The notes under the pieces: generated by a model | Seen by the model: the letters and a program-made list of their open reading frames with translations, nothing else | Told to the model about the DNA's origin: nothing | Databases searched by the model: none | Assembly: GCF_014200495.1 (NCBI RefSeq) | Contig: NZ_JACHBY010000015.1 | Coordinates: forward strand, 1-60,451 | Source of the DNA: Mucilaginibacter geliditolerans | GTDB taxonomy: Bacteria > Bacteroidota > Bacteroidia > Sphingobacteriales > Sphingobacteriaceae | Direction: 5' to 3' | DNA: 60,451 nt | Shown: one piece after another, positions 25,004 to 33,780 of the stretch | How positions within the stretch are numbered: the stretch's first letter is position 1 | Layout of the letters: the number at the start of each line of letters is the position of its first letter | Position numbers and translations under genes: made by a program

Positions 25004-25948
25004 ATGTCAGGTCATTCTCATTCACATGATCATTCACACGGGCATGGCCATGGGCATCACCACCATGATCATACCCCAAAGATTGATAACTTAAACGCCG
25101 CGTTCATCGTAGGCATCATATTAAATTCAGGATTTGTAATTGCCGAAGTAATTGCCGGTTTATATAGCGGCTCACTGTCATTACTTACCGATGCAGGCCA
25201 TAACCTGAGCGATGTTGCAGGCTTAGCGCTTGCGTTGCTGGCATTTAAACTCACCAAAGTAAGCTCAAATAGTCAATACACTTATGGCTATAAGCGTTCA
25301 ACTATTATCGTATCCTTTTTTAATGCTGTAATATTATTTGCATCGGTTGGCATTATTGCCTACGAGGCGATAATGAGGTTTATGCGCCCCGAAGTGATCT
25401 CAGGCAGTACCATGGCTTTTGTAGCCCTGGCGGGGATATTTGTAAATGCCATAACCGCCTACTTATTTGTTAAAGGCAAGGATAAGGACCTGAATGTTAA
25501 AGGCGCTTACCTGCACATGCTAATGGATGCTATAGTCTCATTTGGCGTGGTTATATCAGGCGTTATCATCTATTTTACGCACTTGTACTGGATAGATAGC
25601 ATTGTGAGCTTAATCATAGCCATTGTTATATTAAGAGGCACCTGGAGCCTGCTAAAAGACAGTCTGCGCCTGGAGATGGACGGCGTACCGAAAGAAATGG
25701 ATCTGGAAAAGATCAAAACTGAGCTAATGAAAGCCAAAGGGGTAGTGGATGTTCACCATATGCACGTTTGGGCATTAAGCACTACCGAAAACGCGTTAAC
25801 CGCCCATTTGGTAGTTGATCCCGCACATATCACCTTGTTTGATAACATCAAGCACGATCTTCGCCACCGCCTTGAGCACCTTGATATTACCCATAGCACC
25901 TTCGAGCCCGAGTTTGCCGATGAAAAGTGCAAGCAACCGGATTGTTAG
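25004..25948 (+). CDS. Cation diffusion facilitator (CzcD/ZitB type) metal exporter
   Basis: A 314-residue inner-membrane proton antiporter for divalent metals, most often Zn2+. The N-terminus is a histidine-rich metal-binding tail (residues 3-25, alternating His with Gly/Ser/Asp). Six membrane spans follow. TM2 carries the site motif SLLTDAGHNLSD and TM5 carries HMLMDAIVSFGVV, the paired His/Asp motifs (HxxxD) of zinc-selective CDFs. The cytoplasmic C-terminal domain (about 215-314) has the MHVWALS ferredoxin-like segment and ends Cys-rich (CKQPDC). The TAG stop starts a repeat micro-hairpin, then a true terminator. The metal specificity is inferred. Confidence 0.92.
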   Translation: MSGHSHSHDHSHGHGHGHHHHDHTPKIDNLNAAFIVGIILNSGFVIAEVIAGLYSGSLSLLTDAGHNLSDVAGLALALLAFKLTKVSSNSQYTYGYKRSTIIVSFFNAVILFASVGIIAYEAIMRFMRPEVISGSTMAFVALAGIFVNAITAYLFVKGKDKDLNVKGAYLHMLMDAIVSFGVVISGVIIYFTHLYWIDSIVSLIIAIVILRGTWSLLKDSLRLEMDGVPKEMDLEKIKTELMKAKGVVDVHHMHVWALSTTENALTAHLVVDPAHITLFDNIKHDLRHRLEHLDITHSTFEPEFADEKCKQPDC

Positions 25949-25975
25949 CCCCCTAAAGGGCATATAAAAAGTTTT

Positions 25976-26010
25976 GAAAAGGCATTGGTTACAACCCATG
26001 CCTTTTCTTT
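25976..26010 (+). terminator. Terminator after the CDF gene
   Basis: gaaaaggcat (25976-25985) pairs with atgccttttc (25998-26007), followed by ttt. It lies 28 bases after the stop codon. Confidence 0.75.
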
Positions 26011-26041
26011 TATGCTACATTTTGTGGCTAAAAATTAAAAC

Positions 26042-26534
26042 GCGTCATTGCGAGGCACGAAGCAATCTCTACGTAAGCAAGTAACTCATGCAAATTCGCT
26101 CTGTATAGTCTAGAGATTGCTTCGTACCTCGCAATGACGCTTGGAAGGAATTTCTTCCCCCGTCAGTAGAATAGCTTCGGATGAAATCAGGCAAAACGAT
26201 GGTGGCCTTGTGCGTGGTAGGGCATAGCAGATTTTTACAGCAGCGTAAAGGCCAGGTGCGTAGCGACAGCAGGGTGAAAATATAGCGGCCCAGGTTTTGC
26301 CTGATTTGCAGGGAAGGCCTTGTGCGGCAAAGAAGCATTTCTAATGACTTGATTTATTCATCTATTATTTGTTCTTCATAGGTATTCATGAGCTCCCTCC
26401 GGTCGGGTTTTGCTACCTTTTGTATCAAGACAAAAGTAGTAGCCTCCGCGGCAATGAGCGGCTGCATAAGGCAAGTAGACGACATGCTAATTCACTCTGT
26501 ACAGTCAGGGATTGCTTCGTACCTCGCAATGACG
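26042..26534. repeat. Foldback element copy 3 preceded by a complete family A palindrome
   Basis: 26042-26140 is a full family A palindrome (gcgtcattgcgaggcacgaa ... cgtacctcgcaatgacgc). It is joined to the family B core in inverted orientation (cccaggttttgcctgatttg near 26290), then the attcatgagctccctccggt module, and ends in a family A right arm (gattgcttcgtacctcgcaa, to 26534). A further partial arm lies at 26583-26610. No gene is supported in 25949-26635. Confidence 0.72.
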
Positions 26535-26635
26535 ATAGATTAAGAAGAATTAAAAAAGCGCCATTACAAAACACCAAACAATTTGGATTGCTTCGTATCT
26601 CGTGATGACGCTCTAAGAAAATATTTGTCTAAAAC

Positions 26636-27193
26636 TTACTCAGCTCTTCTTGGCTTGCTAACAGCCTTAGGCTTTGAAGCAGCTTTTGGTGCCGGTTGTT
26701 TTGTTACCGCTTTAGGAGCAGTAGTTACAGGCGCTTTTTTAACCTTAACCGCTGCTGGTTTTTCACCCTCAACAGGTGCAGCTTCTTCAGCTACAGGTTC
26801 TGCTGCCGCTTCTTCCTCTTTAAAGAAAGGCATATCCTTTAACAAATGATACCATGATATCACCTTTTTCATATCAGAGGCATAAACTTTTTCCTCATCA
26901 TGGTCAGGCGCTACTTCATTAAAAAACTCTCTAAGCTTTTTGCCGTCGACCTTAGCATCAGGTACATTTTGGGCGGCTTTAATACGCGCAAAAATATCTG
27001 TTAACTTAATGTCATCGTCATAACCAAAAATGGTTATCTCGTCTAAAGCGGCTAATTTGGCTGTTGAAAGATTAGCAACCAGTTTAGTTTTTTGCGCGTC
27101 CAAACTCTCTAAAATAAAGCCTGTTTTATTTTGCGACAGTGCTTTCCACAATCCTGGTTTGCCGGATACGGCTACAATTCCCTGTAGGTTCAT
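26636..27193 (-). CDS. DUF5606 family protein
   Basis: A 185-residue cytoplasmic protein. The first 125 residues match the Bacteroidota DUF5606 family: MNLQGIVAVSGKPGLWK, IFGYDDDIKLTDIFARIK and DHDEEKVYASDMKKVISWYHLL. The family has no known function. The last 55 residues are a low-complexity Ala/Pro/Lys/Glu tail (repeated KAVTK, KAASK, KAVSK words), acidic first and strongly basic at the end, which could bind nucleic acid or ribosomes (inference). It lies downstream of the cyclophilin gene on the same strand, 93 bases apart with a hairpin between. Confidence 0.85.
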   Translation of the reverse strand: MNLQGIVAVSGKPGLWKALSQNKTGFILESLDAQKTKLVANLSTAKLAALDEITIFGYDDDIKLTDIFARIKAAQNVPDAKVDGKKLREFFNEVAPDHDEEKVYASDMKKVISWYHLLKDMPFFKEEEAAAEPVAEEAAPVEGEKPAAVKVKKAPVTTAPKAVTKQPAPKAASKPKAVSKPRRAE

Positions 27194-27208
27194 ATATTTT
27201 TATTGAAA

Positions 27209-27280
27209 AGTTAAAAGTTGAAGGTTGAAAGTAAAAAGAGACAGAATATATCTTCAACTTTTTACTTTCAACTTTTAACT
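27209..27280. repeat. Low-complexity hairpin between cyclophilin and DUF5606 genes
   Basis: The left arm begins agttaaaagttgaa (27209) and the right arm ends ttcaacttttaact (27280). The middle repeats ttgaaagtaaaaag/ctttttactttcaa. The whole 93-base spacer is almost one imperfect hairpin. Confidence 0.7.
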
Positions 27281-27286
27281 CTAAAA

Positions 27287-27724
27287 TTAATCTTCTATTA
27301 CTTCGATATTTAAAATTTTATCGCCCTGGCGGATATCGTCAACAACATCAACATTTTCAATCACCTTACCAAAGCAGGTATGGTTACGGTCTAAATGAGC
27401 GGTGTTGGCACGGCTGTGGCAAATAAAGAACTGTGAACCACCTGTATTACGACCAGCATGAGCCATTGATAATACACCACGATCATGGTATTGGTTCTCG
27501 CCTGTTAATTCACAATCAATTTTGTAACCGGGGCCACCAGCACCTGTACCGGTTGGGTCGCCACCCTGTATCATAAAGTTAGGTATCACCCTGTGAAAAG
27601 TTACATTATCATAAAATCCTGATTTAGCCAGTTTTTTAAAATTTGCCACTGCAATAGGCGCGTCGTTATCATAAAACTCGACAGTCATGTCGCCTTTTTC
27701 GGTTTTGATAATTGCTTTACTCAT
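27287..27724 (-). CDS. Peptidyl-prolyl cis-trans isomerase, cyclophilin type
   Basis: A cytoplasmic prolyl isomerase of 145 residues, the minimal cyclophilin length, with no signal peptide. Active-site words are present: VTFHRVIPNFMIQGGDPTGTG (catalytic Arg in FHR), GRNTGGSQFFICH and HLDRNHTCFGKV. The last has His in place of the Trp of human CypA, as in many bacterial cyclophilins, which usually lowers cyclosporin affinity. It is the first gene of a likely two-gene unit with the DUF5606 gene. Confidence 0.93.
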   Translation of the reverse strand: MSKAIIKTEKGDMTVEFYDNDAPIAVANFKKLAKSGFYDNVTFHRVIPNFMIQGGDPTGTGAGGPGYKIDCELTGENQYHDRGVLSMAHAGRNTGGSQFFICHSRANTAHLDRNHTCFGKVIENVDVVDDIRQGDKILNIEVIED

Positions 27725-27873
27725 TTCTAATTTTTAAATAGTTGGCAAAGGTAATAATTTGGGGCGAAAGGCGAAAGAGTAAAGAATGAAAGGTTTATGT
27801 GTAATAGTTCCCCTCTTGAGAGGGGTTAGGGGTGTGTTAGCCGATGTTATTTCTGTGGAGCAAATCTTGCCTT

Positions 27874-28044
27874 TGGCGCAAGTCTTGTGGGCTGGATAGT
27901 GGGTTGTGGACTTGTGCCTTATTAAAACACAAGTCACCAGTTACACAGCCTAACAGATAAGACTTGCGCTAAGTGGAGCTGACTTGTGCCTTATTAAAGC
28001 CCAAGTCCGCCGGCACACATTTCCCCGCACAAGACTTGCGCTAA
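27874..28044. repeat. Family D nested palindrome, double copy
   Basis: Built from the words gcgcaagtcttgtg / cacaagacttgcgc and gacttgtgcc ... cacaagtc. It contains two successive inner units, each with cttattaaa in the loop. The single-unit form is at 60156-60263. Bases 27808-27840 hold the separate word cccctcttgagaggggttag. Confidence 0.75.
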
Positions 28045-28081
28045 ATAAAATAGTTTCGATGATTATTCGTTAAATTTGAAA

Positions 28082-29362
28082 ATGAAGCATTGCCTCAAAA
28101 ATCTTTCTGCCTTCACCTTTCTGCTTTTAGCTTTAAGCCTTTTACCGCTCATAACAAAGGCTGCATCCATCCTCATCCCAATGGATGATGAGCAAAAGGA
28201 TCACCTGAAATCATATGGTATCGCTTTTTGGGTGCTCAAAAATGGCGAGGAAGTCGACTGGCTGCTCAACTACCGCGGCGGCAGCTTCATGACCAAGTAT
28301 GATAAACGAATTGAGGACGAATGCAAAATACGAGGCGTTAGTTATGAAGTTATTACCGATGCTAAAGAAAATGAAATAGTTACCGAGGTAAGCGATCCAT
28401 CCGTAAATATGGATATTGTAAAGCTGGACAAAGCGCCGCGCATGGCCGTTTACTCACCAAAAGACAAACTGCCATGGGATGATGCCGTAACACTGGTACT
28501 TAAATATGCCGAGATACCTTACGATGTGGTATATGATGAGGAAGTGATCAGGGGTGATTTGCCCAAGTACGACTGGCTGCACCTGCACCACGAGGACTTT
28601 ACAGGGCAATACAGCAAGTTTTACGGCGGTTTCAGGTACGCGCAATGGTATAATGACGATGTACGCAACCAGGAGGCTATGGCGCATAAGCTGGGCTTTA
28701 AAAAGGTATCGCAGATGAAACTGGCAGTTGCCGAACATATCCGTGATTTTTGTGCGGGAGGCGGCTTCCTGTTCGCCATGTGTTCGGGTACCGATACTTT
28801 TGATATAGCACTCGCTGCCCATAATACTGATATTTGCGAGAGCATGTTTGATGGTGATGCCGCCGACCCTGACGCGCAATCGAAATTGGATTTCAGCCAG
28901 ACTTTCGCCTTTCAGAATTTCACGCTGGACATGAACCCGCTTTCGCACAGTTTCAGCAATATTGATGTTACCCCTACCCGGCAGATTGACCAGGCGCATG
29001 ATTTTTTTACCTTGTTTGATTTTTCGGCCAAGTGGGATGTGGTACCCAGCATGCTCACACAGGATCATGATAAGGTTATCAAAGGCTTTATGGGTTTAAC
29101 TACCGCTTTTAACGAGAACAAACTTAAACCCGGAGTAATTATTATGGGCGAAATGAAAACTGCTAACGAGGCCCGCTATATACACGGCGAATACGGCAAG
29201 GGGCAGTGGACATTCTACGGCGGTCATGACCCTGAAGACTACCAGCACATGGTTGGCGACCCGCCAACCGATCTCAAGCTTCACCCCAATTCACCCGGAT
29301 ATAGGCTCATATTAAATAATGTACTGTTCCCGGCAGCGAGGAAGAAAAAGCAGAAAACGTAG
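28082..29362 (+). CDS. Exported protein of the Bacteroidota 'asparagine synthetase B'-labelled family
   Basis: About 426 residues with a signal peptide (hydrophobic stretch 10-24, cut near TKAAS), so it acts outside the cytoplasm. It matches a Bacteroidota family that databases label asparagine synthetase B, but there is no N-terminal Cys glutaminase or ATP-pyrophosphatase motif, so that label is not supported. A class I glutamine amidotransferase-like fold is suggested by GGGFLFAMCSGTDTFDIAL (Cys in AMCSG as nucleophile elbow) and by YGKGQWTFYGGHDPEDYQH near the end. Function is unknown. The ATG at 28082 is preferred to a TTG at 28076; a TAnnTTTG box (28071-28078) lies immediately upstream. 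Confidence 0.75.
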   Translation: MKHCLKNLSAFTFLLLALSLLPLITKAASILIPMDDEQKDHLKSYGIAFWVLKNGEEVDWLLNYRGGSFMTKYDKRIEDECKIRGVSYEVITDAKENEIVTEVSDPSVNMDIVKLDKAPRMAVYSPKDKLPWDDAVTLVLKYAEIPYDVVYDEEVIRGDLPKYDWLHLHHEDFTGQYSKFYGGFRYAQWYNDDVRNQEAMAHKLGFKKVSQMKLAVAEHIRDFCAGGGFLFAMCSGTDTFDIALAAHNTDICESMFDGDAADPDAQSKLDFSQTFAFQNFTLDMNPLSHSFSNIDVTPTRQIDQAHDFFTLFDFSAKWDVVPSMLTQDHDKVIKGFMGLTTAFNENKLKPGVIIMGEMKTANEARYIHGEYGKGQWTFYGGHDPEDYQHMVGDPPTDLKLHPNSPGYRLILNNVLFPAARKKKQKT

Positions 29363-29366
29363 TCTC

Positions 29367-29482
29367 AGTTGGCCGTTTTTAGTTTGCAGTTTGCATAGTT
29401 TATCAGCAATTTTTATAACTAACTGCTTGCTTTTAATTTGTAAGCTGCTAACAGCGGACTGCAAACTGAAAAACTGCCAACT
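29367..29482. repeat. Long imperfect hairpin between convergent genes
   Basis: The left arm (29367-29395, agttggccgtttttagtttg...) pairs with the right arm (29454-29482, ...ctgaaaaactgccaact). It fills the whole gap between the exported protein gene and the porin gene and may serve as a terminator for both. Confidence 0.72.
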
Positions 29483-31602
29483 TAATTAAAGAATGTCCAC
29501 GCTACCCCAAACTTAAGCTGGGCATCCTGCATAGGGTAACGGTTTACGGTATAAAAGCCTTTGCTGAACAGGCCCTGGTTAGCATATTCATAAGCCACAA
29601 AAATATTGGTACGGTATAGCGTAGCCTTTATAAACACGTTTGCAACAGGATATGACGAGTAAGTAATACTTGGCCCATTATAAAACTGCTCTATCCCTAC
29701 TGCATATGATGGGGCTACATAGGGCGTATTATATCTCACATCGGTACCAATATTGGTGTTCAACACATTAAAAAGCAACTTTGAATAATACAGGCTGCTA
29801 TAAGTATAAGCCTCGGGTGTACGCATTACATCCGGATTATCGGTTTTTTGATATACCAGTATATTATCAAAGTGCCACCTGCGCCATGCCAGGTTCTTGC
29901 TCAACGTTACTTTAAGTAAATTAATCGGGCTTGTTGATTGTGTTGGGTGAGCATCATTGCTATTATCAGTAGCTGTAAAATACAGGTAATCTGATAATAA
30001 GAAATATTCGACTTTTAAATCGAGCTGCAGCGCATCATTAATATAGTTAAATGAAAAACTGTTTGTTTTTTGATTAGCGAAGCTATTATGAAAAATATAA
30101 TGATTTGATATCCAATCCGTATATATTAATGATGGCGTACTACTTTGCGTATAGGCATCCAGTATTATCTTGCCCGCATAATTGCCGCCGGCTATCATCA
30201 GCTTTGCATCATATATAAAGTCGCCAAAATCGCGCCCCTGTACAATCTGATTTACATTTCCCTCAAACGCTGCCTTGTCGCTTAGTTTGTAGGTTAACCT
30301 CCCTTTTACCGTAAGATCCTGAAATGTAGTTTTGTTTTGTACGGTAGCTACCTGCGTAACCTTAGCACCTACTTTGTTTATGGTTGAATCGCTCACATAC
30401 TGCGCATAACTATAAATATCCTGCGTTAGGCCTAAGTCGAGCTTTGCCTCATTTTTTACATTTTTTTGAGATTTGCTGCGCAGATAAAAACTATAGGAGA
30501 AATCGTTTTGCAGATGTGTCTCTACCAACGAGTCGCGCGAACGGTTGTAGCTATAATAATAATCAGGGAAAACATGGGCAGTATCAGCATCATTTTGCAG
30601 GAAATTATACTTACGCACATTGTAGTAAAATGTATAAGCCACGCGCTGTGTAGGCAATATCTTTGATATATCACCTGCTTTTTTCACGGTATCAATATGG
30701 CCGATATAATAACTCTGTTTCAGGTAAAAGCCATTGTCTTTCCAGTTTTCCCAGGTATTGGGCAGCTTTACAGGCGTATTAGCTTTACTAAAAGCAAGGC
30801 TGGGGGGTGTAGTGAAAATATCATCATACTGCGATGCTAAAGAACCTGTTTCAGGCGACTTTAAATTATTATATATTAAATTACCCAATAAGTTATACCG
30901 CTTATCTTTCGACTCATACCAGGTAAATAAGGCGGCGTTGATATCGCTAACATTTTGTGCCAGCAGGCCCGCGTTACTATAATCGCCTCTTGACCCAACA
31001 AAGTTTAAATTAAATCCAAAATTCCAGTTAGGTTTAATATTTTGTGTGTGAATAGCCTTGAATATCTGCTCTGCCTTTCCCCCCGATACCAGCGATAATA
31101 CTGTATATGGCACCCTGGCATTGTAGTAATTTATATCCTCGGGGTTTAACAAATAAGCATCCAGCGCATGCAGGCCCACATCAAAACCTATTTTTCTATC
31201 AGGCACAAACAACATATCTTTCTCCGACCTGCCTGTATTACCCAAATTAATTTTAGGATCGCCCGGCTGGTAAAGCGGACTGTAATTCTCAAAATTTTTA
31301 AGGCCCGTATCAAGCGGGAAGGTTTGTGTGCTATCCCTGAGCAACCGCTCACTGGTTACCCTAATGAATTTAGAAGTAAAAATTACACTGTCGCGTTTAT
31401 TTTCCTCTTTTTTACGCAACGTATCCAATTCCTGGTCGGTAGTTAACGTCTGCGTTGTTCTCCGGGTGGTGTCAGAAAAATTAGAACGTTGCTGCTGCCC
31501 CGGATAATTTGACTGGTTGGGTTGTGGGTACTGGGCAAAAGCTGCCTGTGCCGATACACATATCAGCAATATTAAAAAGTATTTTAGCTTCTTATAAGGC
31601 AT
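29482..31602 (-). CDS. Putative outer-membrane porin (Porin_10 family)
   Basis: A 706-residue outer-membrane protein with a signal peptide ending near AAFAQ (about residue 24) and a Gln/Asn/Arg-rich linker. A very long stretch of alternating aromatic strands ends in Phe-Phe-Asn, typical of a beta-barrel. The DVGLHALDAYLLNPEDI and YNARVPYT segments fit the Bacteroidota putative-porin family. Its start codon overlaps the punA stop by one base (TGATG), so the two are translationally coupled. The substrate is unknown; nucleoside uptake would be an attractive guess from the neighbour, but it is only a guess. Confidence 0.8.
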   Translation of the reverse strand: MPYKKLKYFLILLICVSAQAAFAQYPQPNQSNYPGQQQRSNFSDTTRRTTQTLTTDQELDTLRKKEENKRDSVIFTSKFIRVTSERLLRDSTQTFPLDTGLKNFENYSPLYQPGDPKINLGNTGRSEKDMLFVPDRKIGFDVGLHALDAYLLNPEDINYYNARVPYTVLSLVSGGKAEQIFKAIHTQNIKPNWNFGFNLNFVGSRGDYSNAGLLAQNVSDINAALFTWYESKDKRYNLLGNLIYNNLKSPETGSLASQYDDIFTTPPSLAFSKANTPVKLPNTWENWKDNGFYLKQSYYIGHIDTVKKAGDISKILPTQRVAYTFYYNVRKYNFLQNDADTAHVFPDYYYSYNRSRDSLVETHLQNDFSYSFYLRSKSQKNVKNEAKLDLGLTQDIYSYAQYVSDSTINKVGAKVTQVATVQNKTTFQDLTVKGRLTYKLSDKAAFEGNVNQIVQGRDFGDFIYDAKLMIAGGNYAGKIILDAYTQSSTPSLIYTDWISNHYIFHNSFANQKTNSFSFNYINDALQLDLKVEYFLLSDYLYFTATDNSNDAHPTQSTSPINLLKVTLSKNLAWRRWHFDNILVYQKTDNPDVMRTPEAYTYSSLYYSKLLFNVLNTNIGTDVRYNTPYVAPSYAVGIEQFYNGPSITYSSYPVANVFIKATLYRTNIFVAYEYANQGLFSKGFYTVNRYPMQDAQLKFGVAWTFFN

Positions 31603-32417
31603 CAAAGACCGGCAATTAATTCTTTAAGTATCAATGTTAATTTGGGTTCTGCTTCCTGCGCTATCGCTATAATTTCATCTATTGATACTGGTTGCAATTC
31701 TTCATTAAAACCCTCATCGGTAAGTACTGATATGGCAAATACCGGTAAACCCATATGGTTAGCTACAATTATTTCGGGTACGGTGCTCATACCTACAGCA
31801 TCGCCGCCAATTATCCGCAAATATCTATACTCTGCTTTGGTTTCCAGATTTGGGCCGGTTACAGCTACATAAACTCCTTTATGGCACGTAATATTGTTAG
31901 CTACCGCGATATCTAAAGCTTTATTTACCAGCTTGCGCTCGTAGGGCTGGCTCATATCCGGAAAACGCGGGCCAAGCTCCTCTTCATTTCTGCCAACAAG
32001 CGGATTCTGCGGCTGCAGGTTAATGTGATCATTGATCACCATCAGATCGCCCTTTTTAAAATCGGGGTTAAGCGAACCGCTGGCATTTGATACCAATAAG
32101 GTTTTTATACCCAGCATTTTCATCACCCGTACCGGGAAAGTGATCTGCTGCATATTATACCCCTCATAATAGTGCAAACGGCCCTGCATAGCTACTACCT
32201 TTTTGCCTGCAAGCGTACCAAATATCAGTTTACCTGAGTGAAATTCGAGCGTAGAGATGGGAAAATCAGGAATATTACCATACATCAGCTGCTTTTCAAC
32301 CTCAATTTCCTTTACCAGCGCGCCAAGGCCGGTACCTAAAATTATACCAACCTCGGGTTCAAAATCACCAATGCGGTGTTTAATATAGTTGGTGGTGTTT
32401 AATATACTATCTAACAT
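31602..32417 (-). CDS. punA: Purine-nucleoside phosphorylase
   Basis: Splits purine nucleosides with phosphate for salvage; trimeric high-molecular-specificity type, cytoplasmic. Seen: the phosphate site ILGTGLG, EFHSGKLIFG, MQGRLHYYEGY, the purine-site motifs VSNASGSLNPDFKKGDLMVINDHIN and GPNLETKAEYR, and the GGDAVGMSTVPE signature with the specificity Asn in VLTDEGFNEEL-like context. About 271 residues, normal. The ATG at 32417 is preferred over a TTG at 32429; it overlaps the end of lpxK by 11 bases. Middle gene of the lpxK-punA-porin operon. Confidence 0.95.
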   Translation of the reverse strand: MLDSILNTTNYIKHRIGDFEPEVGIILGTGLGALVKEIEVEKQLMYGNIPDFPISTLEFHSGKLIFGTLAGKKVVAMQGRLHYYEGYNMQQITFPVRVMKMLGIKTLLVSNASGSLNPDFKKGDLMVINDHINLQPQNPLVGRNEEELGPRFPDMSQPYERKLVNKALDIAVANNITCHKGVYVAVTGPNLETKAEYRYLRIIGGDAVGMSTVPEIIVANHMGLPVFAISVLTDEGFNEELQPVSIDEIIAIAQEAEPKLTLILKELIAGL

Positions 32418-33501
32418 AATTAATAACAAAATTGTTAAACTGCTGCTGTGTACCGTTTAGGAAATTTACACCTATAGGTATCACTAAAACAGGCAGTTGC
32501 TTTACAAGCGGCAACAGTTCATGTTCCACTAAACGCTGCGCATCTTTTTCTGTTGTGATGATCAATTTATTTTTTGATGTGCATGCCGAAAATTCCCCGG
32601 CAAGTTTACTGATATTTTTTAAGCTAAAGCGATGATGATCGGGATAATTATGATGGATAATATGTGATGTTGATTTTTCAATATACCGGATCAGCGGATT
32701 TGCGTTGGCAATCCCTGTCAGTAAAAAAACAGTGGTGTCGGGCTTTATGGTAACATCAGCGGCCTTATCCTCCAGATTGTGTAAAGGTTGATATGCTATA
32801 GAAGTAAAGAATACCTGTTGATATTCAAATGGCCTGATCCGCTTTATAATAGCAGCCTGTTCATCTGCGGATAATATTTCGGGGCACTTACTAATAATAA
32901 TAACATCGGCTCTTTTGCGCCCGCTGAATGGTTCGCGCAAGTTACCCGCAGGTAATAACAGATGGGGCTCATTTACCCGGTTATAATCAAATAATAAAAT
33001 ACTCAGCCCCGGTTTAAGTGCCCTGTGCTGGTAAGCATCATCCAGTATAATAAGATCATGCTCGCTCTGCAATTGCGTTACCCCCTCAACCCGCGCCTCA
33101 CAAACCGCCACCGTAATATCCGGAAACTTTTGCACAAACTGCCCCGGCTCATCGCCTATTTGCCTGGCGATGGTGAGTGGTGAATCTGCTGTGGGTACTG
33201 AAGATCTCTTTCCTGACTCTTGACTCTCGACTCTTGACTCTTTAACAATAAATCCTTTAGTCGCTCGCCCATATCCTCTGCTTAAAGTGGCTAGTTTATG
33301 GTCGTCTTTAAACAAGCGGATCAAATACTCCGTCATGGGGCTTTTACCGGCGCCCCCAACATCCAGGTTCCCTACAGATATAACCCGAACATCTGCCGAA
33401 TAGCTTTTAAATATACCCGCATCATAACACCAGTTTCGGATAACCACAACCAGGCCATATAATAATGAGAAAGGAAACAAGAGCCAACGCAGGTATTTCA
33501 T
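32407..33501 (-). CDS. lpxK: Tetraacyldisaccharide 4'-kinase
   Basis: Phosphorylates the 4' position of the lipid A disaccharide at the inner membrane. About 364 residues. The N-terminus is an amphipathic membrane helix (MKYLRWLLFPFSLLYGLVVV). Next comes SVGNLDVGGAGKSPMTEYL, the kinase P-loop; then SRGYGR, the DEP-type IGDEPGQF motif, and LDDAYQHR, which supplies the catalytic and Walker B acids. The start at 33501 is chosen on family length. An upstream in-frame extension to 33663 would be translated from a dispersed repeat and is rejected. First gene of an overlapping operon with punA. Confidence 0.94.
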   Translation of the reverse strand: MKYLRWLLFPFSLLYGLVVVIRNWCYDAGIFKSYSADVRVISVGNLDVGGAGKSPMTEYLIRLFKDDHKLATLSRGYGRATKGFIVKESRVESQESGKRSSVPTADSPLTIARQIGDEPGQFVQKFPDITVAVCEARVEGVTQLQSEHDLIILDDAYQHRALKPGLSILLFDYNRVNEPHLLLPAGNLREPFSGRKRADVIIISKCPEILSADEQAAIIKRIRPFEYQQVFFTSIAYQPLHNLEDKAADVTIKPDTTVFLLTGIANANPLIRYIEKSTSHIIHHNYPDHHRFSLKNISKLAGEFSACTSKNKLIITTEKDAQRLVEHELLPLVKQLPVLVIPIGVNFLNGTQQQFNNFVINYVR

Positions 33502-33547
33502 ATATTGCCGTAAAGATATAATGATTTTATTTTTTTCACCCAAAACC

Positions 33548-33576
33548 ATAGCGATGAGTTTGAAACCCATCGCTAT
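33548..33576. repeat. Hairpin in the lpxK leader region
   Basis: atagcgatg (33548-33556) pairs with catcgctat (33568-33576), and the loop holds gtttgaaac, itself self-complementary. It lies upstream of lpxK on the minus strand. It could shape the leader; function unknown. Confidence 0.5.
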
Positions 33577-33584
33577 ATACTTCT

Positions 33585-33667
33585 TGTCATTCTGAGCGAC
33601 AGCGAAGCACCTATCCGCGTTCAAATTTACTGCATGTATAACAGATGCTTCGTTCCTCAGCATGACA
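33585..33667. repeat. Family A-type palindrome (gtcattctgagc variant)
   Basis: Starts tgtcattctgagcgacagcg and ends gcttcgttcctcagcatgaca, with complementary ends. It separates lpxK from panB and probably carries both leaders. Confidence 0.68.
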
Positions 33668-33752
33668 AATCAAAAAATTAATCCGAAACGGCTAAGCCCT
33701 CTTGAACACCATTGAAAACAAACAATAGTGAAAAATCCGAAATCAAAAATAC

Positions 33753-33760
33753 TACCTTTG
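33753..33760 (+). promoter_or_regulatory. Candidate -7 box of the panB promoter
   Basis: TACCTTTG matches TAnnTTTG exactly, 20 bases before the chosen panB ATG at 33781. This supports that start over an upstream in-frame ATG at 33712. Confidence 0.55.
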
Positions 33761-33780
33761 TTCTCCATATAACAAACACC

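Noticed and set aside
27874..28044. CRISPR-like array at the family D repeat
   Set aside because: Units are palindromic and nested, with only two units and no regular spacers; no cas genes are present.
28082..29362. Assigning the symbol asnB
   Set aside because: There is no glutaminase Cys2 or synthetase domain, and the protein is exported.
33502..33663. N-terminal extension of lpxK by 54 residues
   Set aside because: The extension is translated from a dispersed palindrome and leader; the family N-terminus begins at MKYLRW (33501).
33712..33780. N-terminal extension of panB by 23 residues
   Set aside because: A good promoter box lies inside it and the family start fits 33781.
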